A stretch of 64,000 bases of DNA from Mangifera indica (taxonomy: Eukaryota > Streptophyta > Magnoliopsida > Sapindales > Anacardiaceae), in NCBI RefSeq assembly GCF_011075055.1, contig NC_058148.1:868001-932000 (forward strand), given 5' to 3'. The position numbers were made by a program, and so were the translations under genes. This document shows, piece after piece, positions 40,640 to 54,584 of this stretch (positions are counted from its first letter, which is position 1; each line of letters opens with the position of its first letter). The notes below the pieces were generated by a model. It made no database searches, was not told where the DNA came from, and saw nothing but the letters and a program-made list of their open reading frames with translations.

Positions 40640-42584
40640 ATCTACCAATAATTAAGATTGTGATTGGAAATGGCTGGATTCATTTACGGTTAAAATGATA
40701 TGTCATAGAAGAAATCATAGGATGTACCAATAATAGAATTTTATTATCTTCCACTAAAAACATTCATTTTAATTTAATAACTCTTTCTGACGTACTTGTA
40801 AAAAACTATATATAAATAAATAAATAAATATATATATATATATATATATTGTTAATGAAGTACCACTTATTTGAACATATTATGTTTGGTGTATTATATT
40901 CGTATGTTTATTAGTGGTTTTGATATTATGATAATCATATTCATCATATGGAATAAAAATTAAATCTTTTAAATATTTAATAAATAGTTGTTAATTTCAT
41001 TGGTTATCAATTATATTATTTTGAAGTTATAGACTTATTTAATTTTTTTTATTATGATATTTTTGTTTCTTTACCTTTACAACTGATCACGTAAAAAGAC
41101 AATGAGCAAACTTAGTATTAACTTGAAATATAACACTTTTATTTTGACAAAGTATTGCTTCATGTATTGTTATATAGCAAATCATATTATTTTTTTATAT
41201 TTGACAAACTGTGTGCTTCATAACAAATCATGTCATTGTATGTTGTGTTTCAATAGGACTTTACATGTTACGTAATTTTGGTTAATTCAAGTAAAGTCAC
41301 TTCAACATAAAAATATTTCAGTTTGATTTAAGACTAAAAAAATTTAACATAATTCTATTTTAGATCAGATTAAAATTGAAATTCAAACTGACATAATATA
41401 GATATGATTTCGATGATATAAATTGTCTGGTCTAAAAAATTAGGTGAAACAAAATTATCATGAACTGTAAAGAATGTCAAAATAAGCAAAATAGTTATTG
41501 TTCTGCTTGAGTTCAATTCGATGATATTTAAGTATAACTCAAGTTTGGGCTTGCAAAGGCAAACAATTCTTGGTTTAAATTTTAATTCAAAACAGAAATA
41601 ACTAACTCAAACTTAACTAAAAAAGTTATATTTAAATTTTATAACTTACATCTTTATCAATTATTCTTTATATTCAACTATTTCTTATATTTAATATACA
41701 AAAGAAGATTTTAAGTGATAAAGGTTAATTGATATTTTATTTAAGTGGAGCTATGAGCTTACCGAGCAATGATAAGCTTGAACTTGACTTAATAATAATT
41801 GAGATGAGTTTGATTTACTATGAGCTCAATTATGTGTAATTTTCAAGTGGCTCAACTTGATTATACCCTTAGTGTAACCTTAATGTGATTATATCAGGAT
41901 GATACTAATGTGAGAATTGGTTATTATGACCTTAAGGTTATATGTAATAACATAAAACTCTTTAAGGTTTACGAAATAACAAAACCACCCTTATTATTTG
42001 TGAATTGTTAATAAGTCATTAAAAATTATATCTTGTGTGTTAATATAATATTCATCAAAATTTCGTTTATTATTTATTTTATCATATAAAACTTAATTAG
42101 TAAAAATAATTTTATTATTTTAGAAAATTTAAAGAGATTTTTACTATTATTTTTAATAGCTTTAAATTAATTATTAACATCCAATAATTATTTTTATATA
42201 GAATCCCAAGATATTTTAGGAATAACTAGTGAGCTTATTTTATTCAAGTGTCCTTGTAACATTTTCTAATGTGCAATGCTTTTGGATATTATTCTTGTCA
42301 ATCTGCCACGGTGGTTATTTTGTAAATATGTTTTGTTTGTTAGTGCTATATGAGATTAGTCTAACATAATGTCTCTATCCTTTATGAGACATTTTGTAAG
42401 AGTAATTCATGAGGTTAATAAACCCTTTTGGTTTTCAGTGGTTCATTATGTGTAAAATTAATAGTAGTTTGGTCTATAAAGCCAATATAAAGTCTTCTTT
42501 TCAAACTACTTAATTGAGGGTTGTTTTAGGGACCAAAACTTGAACAAAGATTAATTTGACTTTAATTCAAAGAAAAAATAATTT
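40640..42584. other. Non-coding part of copy B before the array
   Basis: AT-rich DNA collinear with about 32,760-33,945 in copy A, with extra AT-rich sequence at about 40,730-41,460 absent from A. It has no gene. Confidence 0.4.
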
Positions 42585-42783
42585 GTATGAGATTAAACTC
42601 TACTTAATGGAATTATTAGAGAAGAAAAAGAAATACTTGAGGAAAAAAAATTTTGATGTGATGGGAAAGTTTGAATCGAACTAAGCAAAGGAAAATTTTT
42701 TAAATTCAAATTTGATTTGTATAAATCAAATATTGACAAAAGTTTTAGCATCTCGAATCAAATCCATTTGGGTTATCTTCGAC

Positions 42784-43761
42784 TAGACACGTCAATTGGG
42801 TCGGGCCAAATGGAGGCTTGACCCAAAGTACAAAAAAAAACCCGACCATGATAAAACCCAATCCGGCACTGTAGAGTGTCAGGCCAGACTTAGGGCTTTA
42901 ATATTAAGCCCATTAGCTGATCCGGTACGGTCTGACACTATTTATAAATTTTTTTTTTCCTGCTGCTGCCGCAAGGCAGTAGAAGCAAAAAATTTGCTTC
43001 TGCTGCTACATGGCAGAAGCAGAAATTTGCTTTTGTCAAATGGCAGAAACTGCTTCTACCAAATGGCAAATTGGCCTTTGCTTAATTTTATTTATTTATT
43101 TATTTTTTTAAATAAATCTATTCTGTTTTTCATCGTTTTCACTTTTATTTACTAATTTTTTAATCTCTCGATTTAAATTATTTCGTTATATTTTCAATCT
43201 CATTAACTCTCTTTAGGGAAATATCTGAATTCCTAAATAATAATTCTTTATATTTATAATTTCATTTTTATTTTAATTTTATCATTACAAAATATTATAA
43301 AATATCTAAATTTATAAATAATAATTTTTTATCTTTGAAGAATTTAAAGATTTAGATATAGAAGATGAATAGATAAATGTTATATAATAGATATATTTTA
43401 TTTATGTTTTATAATTTATACAATATGTAAATTAATTAATTTGTACTATGTTATCAATTTATAATATTTTTCATCATGTAACCAAGGTATTCCTCCGTCA
43501 CAAATGAGAGATTATAAATAAAATATTCGGAGTACTATCTTCGGTTTTAATAATTGAAAAATATTTTGTGTTTAAAAATTTTAATTAAATTTTTTTTAAA
43601 ATATTAATTAAATGGGCCGGATCGGCCTGATTAAAGCCTAACCCGACCTAATTAAGGCCCGTTATTATTGCGTCGGGTCTTTATATTTCAATGGACCGGC
43701 CCGACCTGAAGGTCCATTACTGTTTGGGCCTCAGGCCCGGCCCGGCCCATTGACATCTTTA
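42784..43761. mobile_element. hAT-like non-autonomous element, unit 1
   Basis: 978 bp. Ends are TAGACACGTCAATTGGG and CCCATTGACATCTTTA (inverted, TAAAGATGTCAATGGG), the hAT TA..A..TGTCAA type. TSD is TCTTCGAC on the left (one mismatch) and TCTTCCAC on the right. Subterminal GGGCCGG and CCCGACC words are dense. There is no transposase. A perfect 9-bp inverted repeat AGAAGCAAA/TTTGCTTCT lies in the core (near 42,981). It is the most divergent unit (42,585-44,057): for example CCCATTAGC where the others have CCCATTGGC. Confidence 0.85.
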
Positions 43762-44256
43762 TCTTCCACTTTAGGTCTGTACATTCAAAAGAAATTTGCA
43801 TGATTGAAAAGCTTAAGATTACCAAAATATTATAGAAATGCCATTATACTTCGTATGTTTAAGAACTATTCATAAGGGCTCTAAAGACTTTTGATAAAAG
43901 ACCTTGGAGATAAAAAGAAAAACTTAAACCAGAAAGTTTAGATCTGAAAATGGATCAATAAAGAACTAGAAAGAAGAAATCGAAGAAGATGCAAAAACTT
44001 CAAGAGTGGCTCTGCGTATGAGGTTAGTCCCTTTTACTTCAAAACTAAAAACATTTTGTATGAGATTAAACTCTACTTAATGGAATTATTAGAGAAGAAA
44101 AAGAAATACTTGAGGAAAAAAAATTTTGATGTGATGGGAAAGTTTGAATCGAACTAAGTAAAGGAAAATTTTTTAAATTCAAATTTGATTTGTATAAATC
44201 AAATATTGACACAAGTTTTAGCATCTCGAATCAAATCCATTTGGGTTATCTTCCAC

Positions 44257-45236
44257 TAGACACGTCAATTGGGTCGGGCCAAATGGAGGCTTGACCCAAA
44301 GTACAAAAAAAAACCCGACCATGATAAAACCCAATCCGGCACTGTAGAGTGTCAGGCCAGACTTAGGGCTTTAATATTAAGCCCATTGGCTGATCCGGTA
44401 CAGTCTGACACTATTTATAAATTTTTTTTTTTCCTGCTGCTGCCGCAAGGCAGTAGAAGCAAAAAATTTGCTTCTGCTGCTACATGGCAAAAGCAGAAAT
44501 TTGCTTCTGTCAAATGGCAGAAACTGCTTCTGCCAAATGGCAAATTGGCCTTTGCTTAATTTTATTTATTTATTTATTTTTTTAAATAAATCTATTCTGT
44601 TTTTCATCGTTTTCACTTTTATTTACTAATTTTTTAATCTCTCGATTTAAATTATTTCGTTATATTTTCAATCTCATTAACTCTCTTTAGGGAAATATCT
44701 GAATTCCTAAATAATAATTCTTTATATTTATAATTTCATTTTTATTTTAATTTTATCATTACAAAATATTATCAAATATCTAAATTTATAAATAATAATT
44801 TTTTATCTTTGAAGAATTTAAAGATTTAGAAATAGAAGATGAATAGATAAATGTTATATAATAGATATATTTTATTTATGTTTTATAATTTATACAATAT
44901 GTAAATTAATTAATTTGTACTATGTTATCAATTTATAATATTTTTCATCATGTAACCAAGGTATTCCTCCGTCACAAATGAGAGATTATAAATAAAATAT
45001 TCGGAGTACTATCTTCGGTTTTAATAATTGAAAAATATTTTGTGTTTAAAAATTTTAATTAAATTTTTTTTTAAAATATTAATTAAATGGGCCGGATCGG
45101 CCTGATTAAAGCCTAACCCGACCTAATTAAGGCCCGTTATTATTGCGTCGGGTCTTTATATTTCAATGGACCGGCCCGACCTGAAGGTCCATTACTGTTT
45201 GGGCCTCAGGCCCGGCCCGGCCCATTGACATCTTTA
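44257..45236. mobile_element. hAT-like element, unit 2
   Basis: 980 bp, within unit 44,058-45,532, with TSD TCTTCCAC on both sides. Diagnostic variant ATTATCAAATATC near 44,769, shared only with unit 6. Confidence 0.85.
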
Positions 45237-45731
45237 TCTTCCACTTTAGGTCTGTACATTCAAAAGAAATTTGCATGATTGAAAAGCTTAAGATTACCAA
45301 AATATTATAGAAATGCCATTATACTTCGTATGTTTAAGAACTATTCATAAGGGCTCTAAAGACTTTTGATAAAAGACCTTGGAGATAAAAAGAAAAACTT
45401 AAACCAGAAAGTTTAGATCTGAAAATGGATCAATAAAGAACTAGAAAGAAGAAATCGAAGAAGATGCAAAAACTTCAAGAGTGGCTCTGCGTATGAGGTT
45501 AGTCCCTTTTACTTCAAAACTAAAAACATTTTGTATGAGATTAAACTCTACTTAATGGAATTATTAGAGAAGAAAAAGAAATACTTGAGGAAAAAAAATT
45601 TTGATGTGATGGGAAAGTTTGAATAGAACTAAGTAAAGGAAAATTTTTTAAATTCAAATTTGATTTGTATAAATCAAATATTGACACAAGTTTTAGCATC
45701 TCGAATCAAATCCATTTGGGTTATCTTCCAC

Positions 45732-46710
45732 TAGACACGTCAATTGGGTCGGGCCAAATGGAGGCTTGACCCAAAGCACAAAAAAAAACCCGACCATGAT
45801 AAAACCCAATCCGGCACTGTAGAGTGTCAGGCCAGACTTAGGGCTTTAATATTAAGCCCATTGGCTGATCCGGTACAGTCTGACACTATTTATAAATTTT
45901 TTTTTTTCCTGCTGCTGCCGCAAGGCAGTAGAAGCAAAAAATTTGCTTCTGCTGCTACATGGCAAAAGCAGAAATTTGCTTCTGTCAAATGGCAGAAACT
46001 GCTTCTGCCAAATGGCAAATTGGCCTTTGCTTAATTTTATTTATTTATTTATTTTTTTAAATAAATCTATTCTGTTTTTCATCGTTTTCACTTTTATTTA
46101 CTAATTTTTTAATCTCTCGATTTAAATTATTTCGTTATATTTTCAATCTCATTAACTCTCTTTAGGGAAATATCTGAATTCCTAAATAATAATTCTTTAT
46201 ATTTATAATTTCATTTTTATTTTAATTTTATCATTACAAAATATTATAAAATATCTAAATTTATAAATAATAAATTTTTATCTTTGAGGAATTTAAAGAT
46301 TTAGAAATAGAAGATGAATAGATAAATGTTATATAATAGATATATTTTATTTATGTTTTATAATTTATACAATATGTAAATTAATTAATTTGTACTATGT
46401 TATCAATTTATAATATTTTTCATCATGTAACCAAGGTATTCCTCCGTCACAAATGAGAGATTATAAATAAAATATTCGGAGTACTATCTTCGGTTTTAAT
46501 AATTGAAAAATATTTTGTGTTTAAAAATTTTAATTAAATTTTTTTTAAAATATTAATTAAATGGGCCGGATCGGCCTGATTAAAGCCTAACCCGACCTAA
46601 TTAAGGCCCGTTATTATTGCGTCGGGTCTTTATATTTCAATGGACCGGCCCGACCTGAAGGTCCATTACTGTTTGGGCCTCAGGCCCGGCCCGGCCCATT
46701 GACATCTTTA
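45732..46710. mobile_element. hAT-like element, unit 3
   Basis: 979 bp, within unit 45,533-47,006. Diagnostic variants GAATAGAAC in the flank and CCAAAGCAC in the element, shared only with unit 7. Confidence 0.85.
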
Positions 46711-47205
46711 TCTTCCACTTTAGGTCTGTACATTCAAAAGAAATTTGCATGATTGAAAAGCTTAAGATTACCAAAATATTATAGAAATGCCATTATACTT
46801 CGTATGTTTAAGAACTATTCATAAGGGCTCTAAAGACTTTTGATAAAAGACCTTGGAGATAAAAAGAAAAACTTAAACCAGAAAGTTTAGATCTGAAAAT
46901 GGATCAATAAAGAACTAGAAAGAAGAAATCGAAGAAGATGCAAAAACTTCAAGAGTGGCTCTGCGTATGAGGTTAGTCACTTTTACTTCAAAACTAAAAA
47001 CATTTTGTATGAGATTAAACTCTACTTAATGGAATTATTAGAGAAGAAAAAGAAATACTTGAGGAAAAAAAATTTTGATGTGATGGGAAAGTTTGAATCG
47101 AACTAAGTAAAGGAAAATTTTTTAAATTCAAATTTGATTTGTATAAATCAAATATTGACACAAGTTTTAGCATCTCGAATCAAATCCATTTGGGTTATCT
47201 TCCAC

Positions 47206-48185
47206 TAGACACGTCAATTGGGTCGGGCCAAATGGAGGCTTGACCCAAAGTACAAAAAAAAACCCGACCATGATAAAACCCAATCCGGCACTGTAGAGTG
47301 TCAGGCCAGACTTAGGGCTTTAATATTAAGCCCATTGGCTGATCCGGTACAGTCTGACACTATTTATAAATTTTTTTTTTTCCTGCTGCTGCCGCAAGGC
47401 AGTAGAAGCAAAAAATTTGCTTCTGCTGCTACATGGCAAAAGCAGAAATTTGCTTCTGTCAAATGGCAGAAACTGCTTCTGCCAAATGGCAAATTGGCCT
47501 TTGCTTAATTTTATTTATTTATTTATTTTTTTAAATAAATCTATTCTGTTTTTCATCGTTTTCACTTTTATTTACTAATTTTTTAATCTCTCGATTTCAA
47601 TTATTTCGTTATATTTTCAATCTCATTAACTCTCTTTAGGGAAATATCTGAATTCCTAAATAATAATTCTTTATATTTATAATTTCATTTTTATTTTAAT
47701 TTTATCATTACAAAATATTATAAAATATCTAAATTTATAAATAATAAATTTTTATCTTTGAGGAATTTAAAGATTTAGAAATAGAAGATGAATAGATAAA
47801 TGTTATATAATAGATATATTTTATTTATGTTTTATAATTTATACAATATGTAAATTAATTAATTTGTACTATGTTATCAATTTATAATATTTTTCATCAT
47901 GTAACCAAGGTATTCCTCCGTCACAAATGAGAGATTATAAATAAAATATTCGGAGTACTATCTTCGGTTTTAATAATTGAAAAATATTTTGTGTTTAAAA
48001 ATTTTAATTAAATTTTTTTTTTAAATATTAATTAAATGGGCCGGATCGGCCTGATTAAAGCCTAACCCGACCTAATTAAGGCCCGTTATTATTGCGTCGG
48101 GTCTTTATATTTCAATGGACCGGCCCGACCTGAAGGTCCATTACTGTTTGGGCCTCAGGCCCGGCCCGGCCCATTGACATCTTTA
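47206..48185. mobile_element. hAT-like element, unit 4
   Basis: 980 bp, within unit 47,007-48,481. Variants include CGATTTCAATT (with units 5, 8, 9) and a T10 run before AAATATTAATTAAATGGG (with units 5, 8, 9). Confidence 0.85.
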
Positions 48186-48680
48186 TCTTCCACTTTAGGT
48201 CTGTACATTCAAAAGAAATTTGCATGATTGAAAAGCTTAAGATTACCAAAATATTATAGAAATGCCATTATACTTCGTATGTTTAAGAACTATTCATAAG
48301 GGCTCTAAAGACTTTTGATAAAAGACCTTGGAGATAAAAAGAAAAACTTAAACCAGAAAGTTTAGATCTGAAAATGGATCAATAAAGAACTAGAAAGAAG
48401 AAATCGAAGAAGATGCAAAAACTTCAAGAGTGGCTCTGCGTATGAGGTTAGTCCCTTTTACTTCAAAACTAAAAACATTTTGTATGAGATTAAACTCTAC
48501 CTAATGGAATTATTAGAGAAGAAAAAGAAATACTTGAGGAAAAAAAATTTTGATGTGATGGGAAAGTTTGAATCGAACTAAGTAAAGGAAAATTTTTTAA
48601 ATTCAAATTTGATTTGTATAAATCAAATATTGACACAAGTTTTAGCATCTCGAATCAAATCCATTTGGGTTATCTTCCAC

Positions 48681-49665
48681 TAGACACGTCAATTGGGTCG
48701 GGCCAAATGGAGGCTTGACCCAAAGTACAAAAAAAAACCCGACCATGATAAAACCCAATCCGGCACTGTAGAGTGTCAGGCCAGACTTAGGGCTTTAATA
48801 TTAAGCCCATTGGCTGATCCGGTACAGTCTGACACTATTTATAAATTTTTTTTTTCCTGCTGCTGCCGCAAGGCAGTAGAAGCAAAAAATTTGCTTCTGC
48901 TGCTACATGGCAAAAGCAGAAATTTGCTTCTGTCAAATGGCAGAAACTGCTTCTGCCAAATGGCAAATTGGCCTTTGCTTAATTTTATTTATTTATTTAT
49001 TTTTTTAAATAAATCTATTCTGTTTTTCATCGTTTTCACTTTTATTTACTAATTTTTTAATCTCTCGATTTCAATTATTTCGTTATATTTTCAATCTCAT
49101 TAACTCTCTTTCGGGAAATATCTGAATTCCTAAATAATAATTCTTTATATTTATAATTTCATTTTTATTTTAATTTTAATTTTATCATTACAAAATATTA
49201 TAAAATATCTAAATTTATAAATAATAAATTTTTATCTTTGAAGAATTTAAAGATTTAGATATAGAAGATGAATAGATAAATGTTATATAATAGATATATT
49301 TTATTTATGCTTTATAATTTATACAATATGTAAATTAATTAATTTATACTATGTTATCAATTTATAATATTTTTCATCATGTAACCAAGGTATTCCTCCG
49401 TCACAAATGAGAGATTATAAATAAAATATTCGGAGTACTATCTTCGGTTTTAATAATTGAAAAATATTTTGTGTTTAAAAATTTTAATTAAATTTTTTTT
49501 TTAAATATTAATTAAATGGGCCGGATCGGCCTGATTAAAGCCTAACCCGACCTAATTAAGGCCCGTTATTATTGCGTCGGGTCTTTATATTTCAATGGAC
49601 CGGCCCGACCTGAAGGTCCATTACTGTTTGGGCCTCAGGCCCGGCCCGGCCCATTGACATCTTTA
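48681..49665. mobile_element. hAT-like element, unit 5
   Basis: 985 bp, within unit 48,482-49,961. Variants CTACCTAATGG, CTTTCGGGAA, a 6-bp TTTTAA-type insertion near 49,172 and TATGCTTTATAA, shared only with unit 9. Confidence 0.85.
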
Positions 49666-50160
49666 TCTTCCACTTTAGGTCTGTACATTCAAAAGAAATT
49701 TGCATGATTGAAAAGCTTAAGATTACCAAAATATTATAGAAATGCCATTATACTTCGTATGTTTAAGAACTATTCATAAGGGCTCTAAAGACTTTTGATA
49801 AAAGACCTTGGAGATAAAAAGAAAAACTTAAACCAGAAAGTTTAGATCTGAAAATGGATCAATAAAGAACTAGAAAGAAGAAATCGAAGAAGATGCAAAA
49901 ACTTCAAGAGTGGCTCTGCGTATGAGGTTAGTCCCTTTTACTTCAAAACTAAAAACATTTTGTATGAGATTAAACTCTACTTAATGGAATTATTAGAGAA
50001 GAAAAAGAAATACTTGAGGAAAAAAAATTTTGATGTGATGGGAAAGTTTGAATCGAACTAAGTAAAGGAAAATTTTTTAAATTCAAATTTGATTTGTATA
50101 AATCAAATATTGACACAAGTTTTAGCATCTCGAATCAAATCCATTTGGGTTATCTTCCAC

Positions 50161-51140
50161 TAGACACGTCAATTGGGTCGGGCCAAATGGAGGCTTGACC
50201 CAAAGTACAAAAAAAAACCCGACCATGATAAAACCCAATCCGGCACTGTAGAGTGTCAGGCCAGACTTAGGGCTTTAATATTAAGCCCATTGGCTGATCC
50301 GGTACAGTCTGACACTATTTATAAATTTTTTTTTTTCCTGCTGCTGCCGCAAGGCAGTAGAAGCAAAAAATTTGCTTCTGCTGCTACATGGCAAAAGCAG
50401 AAATTTGCTTCTGTCAAATGGCAGAAACTGCTTCTGCCAAATGGCAAATTGGCCTTTGCTTAATTTTATTTATTTATTTATTTTTTTAAATAAATCTATT
50501 CTGTTTTTCATCGTTTTCACTTTTATTTACTAATTTTTTAATCTCTCGATTTAAATTATTTCGTTATATTTTCAATCTCATTAACTCTCTTTAGGGAAAT
50601 ATCTGAATTCCTAAATAATAATTCTTTATATTTATAATTTCATTTTTATTTTAATTTTATCATTACAAAATATTATCAAATATCTAAATTTATAAATAAT
50701 AATTTTTTATCTTTGAAGAATTTAAAGATTTAGAAATAGAAGATGAATAGATAAATGTTATATAATAGATATATTTTATTTATGTTTTATAATTTATACA
50801 ATATGTAAATTAATTAATTTGTACTATGTTATCAATTTATAATATTTTTCATCATGTAACCAAGGTATTCCTCCGTCACAAATGAGAGATTATAAATAAA
50901 ATATTCGGAGTACTATCTTCGGTTTTAATAATTGAAAAATATTTTGTGTTTAAAAATTTTAATTAAATTTTTTTTTAAAATATTAATTAAATGGGCCGGA
51001 TCGGCCTGATTAAAGCCTAACCCGACCTAATTAAGGCCCGTTATTATTGCGTCGGGTCTTTATATTTCAATGGACCGGCCCGACCTGAAGGTCCATTACT
51101 GTTTGGGCCTCAGGCCCGGCCCGGCCCATTGACATCTTTA
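50161..51140. mobile_element. hAT-like element, unit 6
   Basis: 980 bp, within unit 49,962-51,436. Matches unit 2 at its private variant and homopolymer lengths (T11, T9). Confidence 0.85.
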
Positions 51141-51635
51141 TCTTCCACTTTAGGTCTGTACATTCAAAAGAAATTTGCATGATTGAAAAGCTTAAGATTA
51201 CCAAAATATTATAGAAATGCCATTATACTTCGTATGTTTAAGAACTATTCATAAGGGCTCTAAAGACTTTTGATAAAAGACCTTGGAGATAAAAAGAAAA
51301 ACTTAAACCAGAAAGTTTAGATCTGAAAATGGATCAATAAAGAACTAGAAAGAAGAAATCGAAGAAGATGCAAAAACTTCAAGAGTGGCTCTGCGTATGA
51401 GGTTAGTCCCTTTTACTTCAAAACTAAAAACATTTTGTATGAGATTAAACTCTACTTAATGGAATTATTAGAGAAGAAAAAGAAATACTTGAGGAAAAAA
51501 AATTTTGATGTGATGGGAAAGTTTGAATAGAACTAAGTAAAGGAAAATTTTTTAAATTCAAATTTGATTTGTATAAATCAAATATTGACACAAGTTTTAG
51601 CATCTCGAATCAAATCCATTTGGGTTATCTTCCAC

Positions 51636-52614
51636 TAGACACGTCAATTGGGTCGGGCCAAATGGAGGCTTGACCCAAAGCACAAAAAAAAACCCGACCA
51701 TGATAAAACCCAATCCGGCACTGTAGAGTGTCAGGCCAGACTTAGGGCTTTAATATTAAGCCCATTGGCTGATCCGGTACAGTCTGACACTATTTATAAA
51801 TTTTTTTTTTTCCTGCTGCTGCCGCAAGGCAGTAGAAGCAAAAAATTTGCTTCTGCTGCTACATGGCAAAAGCAGAAATTTGCTTCTGTCAAATGGCAGA
51901 AACTGCTTCTGCCAAATGGCAAATTGGCCTTTGCTTAATTTTATTTATTTATTTATTTTTTTAAATAAATCTATTCTGTTTTTCATCGTTTTCACTTTTA
52001 TTTACTAATTTTTTAATCTCTCGATTTAAATTATTTCGTTATATTTTCAATCTCATTAACTCTCTTTAGGGAAATATCTGAATTCCTAAATAATAATTCT
52101 TTATATTTATAATTTCATTTTTATTTTAATTTTATCATTACAAAATATTATAAAATATCTAAATTTATAAATAATAAATTTTTATCTTTGAGGAATTTAA
52201 AGATTTAGAAATAGAAGATGAATAGATAAATGTTATATAATAGATATATTTTATTTATGTTTTATAATTTATACAATATGTAAATTAATTAATTTGTACT
52301 ATGTTATCAATTTATAATATTTTTCATCATGTAACCAAGGTATTCCTCCGTCACAAATGAGAGATTATAAATAAAATATTCGGAGTACTATCTTCGGTTT
52401 TAATAATTGAAAAATATTTTGTGTTTAAAAATTTTAATTAAATTTTTTTTAAAATATTAATTAAATGGGCCGGATCGGCCTGATTAAAGCCTAACCCGAC
52501 CTAATTAAGGCCCGTTATTATTGCGTCGGGTCTTTATATTTCAATGGACCGGCCCGACCTGAAGGTCCATTACTGTTTGGGCCTCAGGCCCGGCCCGGCC
52601 CATTGACATCTTTA
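51636..52614. mobile_element. hAT-like element, unit 7
   Basis: 979 bp, within unit 51,437-52,910. Matches unit 3 at GAATAGAAC, CCAAAGCAC and homopolymer lengths (T11, T8). Confidence 0.85.
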
Positions 52615-53109
52615 TCTTCCACTTTAGGTCTGTACATTCAAAAGAAATTTGCATGATTGAAAAGCTTAAGATTACCAAAATATTATAGAAATGCCATTAT
52701 ACTTCGTATGTTTAAGAACTATTCATAAGGGCTCTAAAGACTTTTGATAAAAGACCTTGGAGATAAAAAGAAAAACTTAAACCAGAAAGTTTAGATCTGA
52801 AAATGGATCAATAAAGAACTAGAAAGAAGAAATCGAAGAAGATGCAAAAACTTCAAGAGTGGCTCTGCGTATGAGGTTAGTCACTTTTACTTCAAAACTA
52901 AAAACATTTTGTATGAGATTAAACTCTACTTAATGGAATTATTAGAGAAGAAAAAGAAATACTTGAGGAAAAAAAATTTTGATGTGATGGGAAAGTTTGA
53001 ATCGAACTAAGTAAAGGAAAATTTTTTAAATTCAAATTTGATTTGTATAAATCAAATATTGACACAAGTTTTAGCATCTCGAATCAAATCCATTTGGGTT
53101 ATCTTCCAC

Positions 53110-54089
53110 TAGACACGTCAATTGGGTCGGGCCAAATGGAGGCTTGACCCAAAGTACAAAAAAAAACCCGACCATGATAAAACCCAATCCGGCACTGTAG
53201 AGTGTCAGGCCAGACTTAGGGCTTTAATATTAAGCCCATTGGCTGATCCGGTACAGTCTGACACTATTTATAAATTTTTTTTTTTCCTGCTGCTGCCGCA
53301 AGGCAGTAGAAGCAAAAAATTTGCTTCTGCTGCTACATGGCAAAAGCAGAAATTTGCTTCTGTCAAATGGCAGAAACTGCTTCTGCCAAATGGCAAATTG
53401 GCCTTTGCTTAATTTTATTTATTTATTTATTTTTTTAAATAAATCTATTCTGTTTTTCATCGTTTTCACTTTTATTTACTAATTTTTTAATCTCTCGATT
53501 TCAATTATTTCGTTATATTTTCAATCTCATTAACTCTCTTTAGGGAAATATCTGAATTCCTAAATAATAATTCTTTATATTTATAATTTCATTTTTATTT
53601 TAATTTTATCATTACAAAATATTATAAAATATCTAAATTTATAAATAATAAATTTTTATCTTTGAGGAATTTAAAGATTTAGAAATAGAAGATGAATAGA
53701 TAAATGTTATATAATAGATATATTTTATTTATGTTTTATAATTTATACAATATGTAAATTAATTAATTTGTACTATGTTATCAATTTATAATATTTTTCA
53801 TCATGTAACCAAGGTATTCCTCCGTCACAAATGAGAGATTATAAATAAAATATTCGGAGTACTATCTTCGGTTTTAATAATTGAAAAATATTTTGTGTTT
53901 AAAAATTTTAATTAAATTTTTTTTTTAAATATTAATTAAATGGGCCGGATCGGCCTGATTAAAGCCTAACCCGACCTAATTAAGGCCCGTTATTATTGCG
54001 TCGGGTCTTTATATTTCAATGGACCGGCCCGACCTGAAGGTCCATTACTGTTTGGGCCTCAGGCCCGGCCCGGCCCATTGACATCTTTA
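53110..54089. mobile_element. hAT-like element, unit 8
   Basis: 980 bp, within unit 52,911-54,385. Matches unit 4 (T11, T10, CGATTTCAATT). Confidence 0.85.
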
Positions 54090-54584
54090 TCTTCCACTTT
54101 AGGTCTGTACATTCAAAAGAAATTTGCATGATTGAAAAGCTTAAGATTACCAAAATATTATAGAAATGCCATTATACTTCGTATGTTTAAGAACTATTCA
54201 TAAGGGCTCTAAAGACTTTTGATAAAAGACCTTGGAGATAAAAAGAAAAACTTAAACCAGAAAGTTTAGATCTGAAAATGGATCAATAAAGAACTAGAAA
54301 GAAGAAATCGAAGAAGATGCAAAAACTTCAAGAGTGGCTCTGCGTATGAGGTTAGTCCCTTTTACTTCAAAACTAAAAACATTTTGTATGAGATTAAACT
54401 CTACCTAATGGAATTATTAGAGAAGAAAAAGAAATACTTGAGGAAAAAAAATTTTGATGTGATGGGAAAGTTTGAATCGAACTAAGTAAAGGAAAATTTT
54501 TTAAATTCAAATTTGATTTGTATAAATCAAATATTGACACAAGTTTTAGCATCTCGAATCAAATCCATTTGGGTTATCTTCCAC

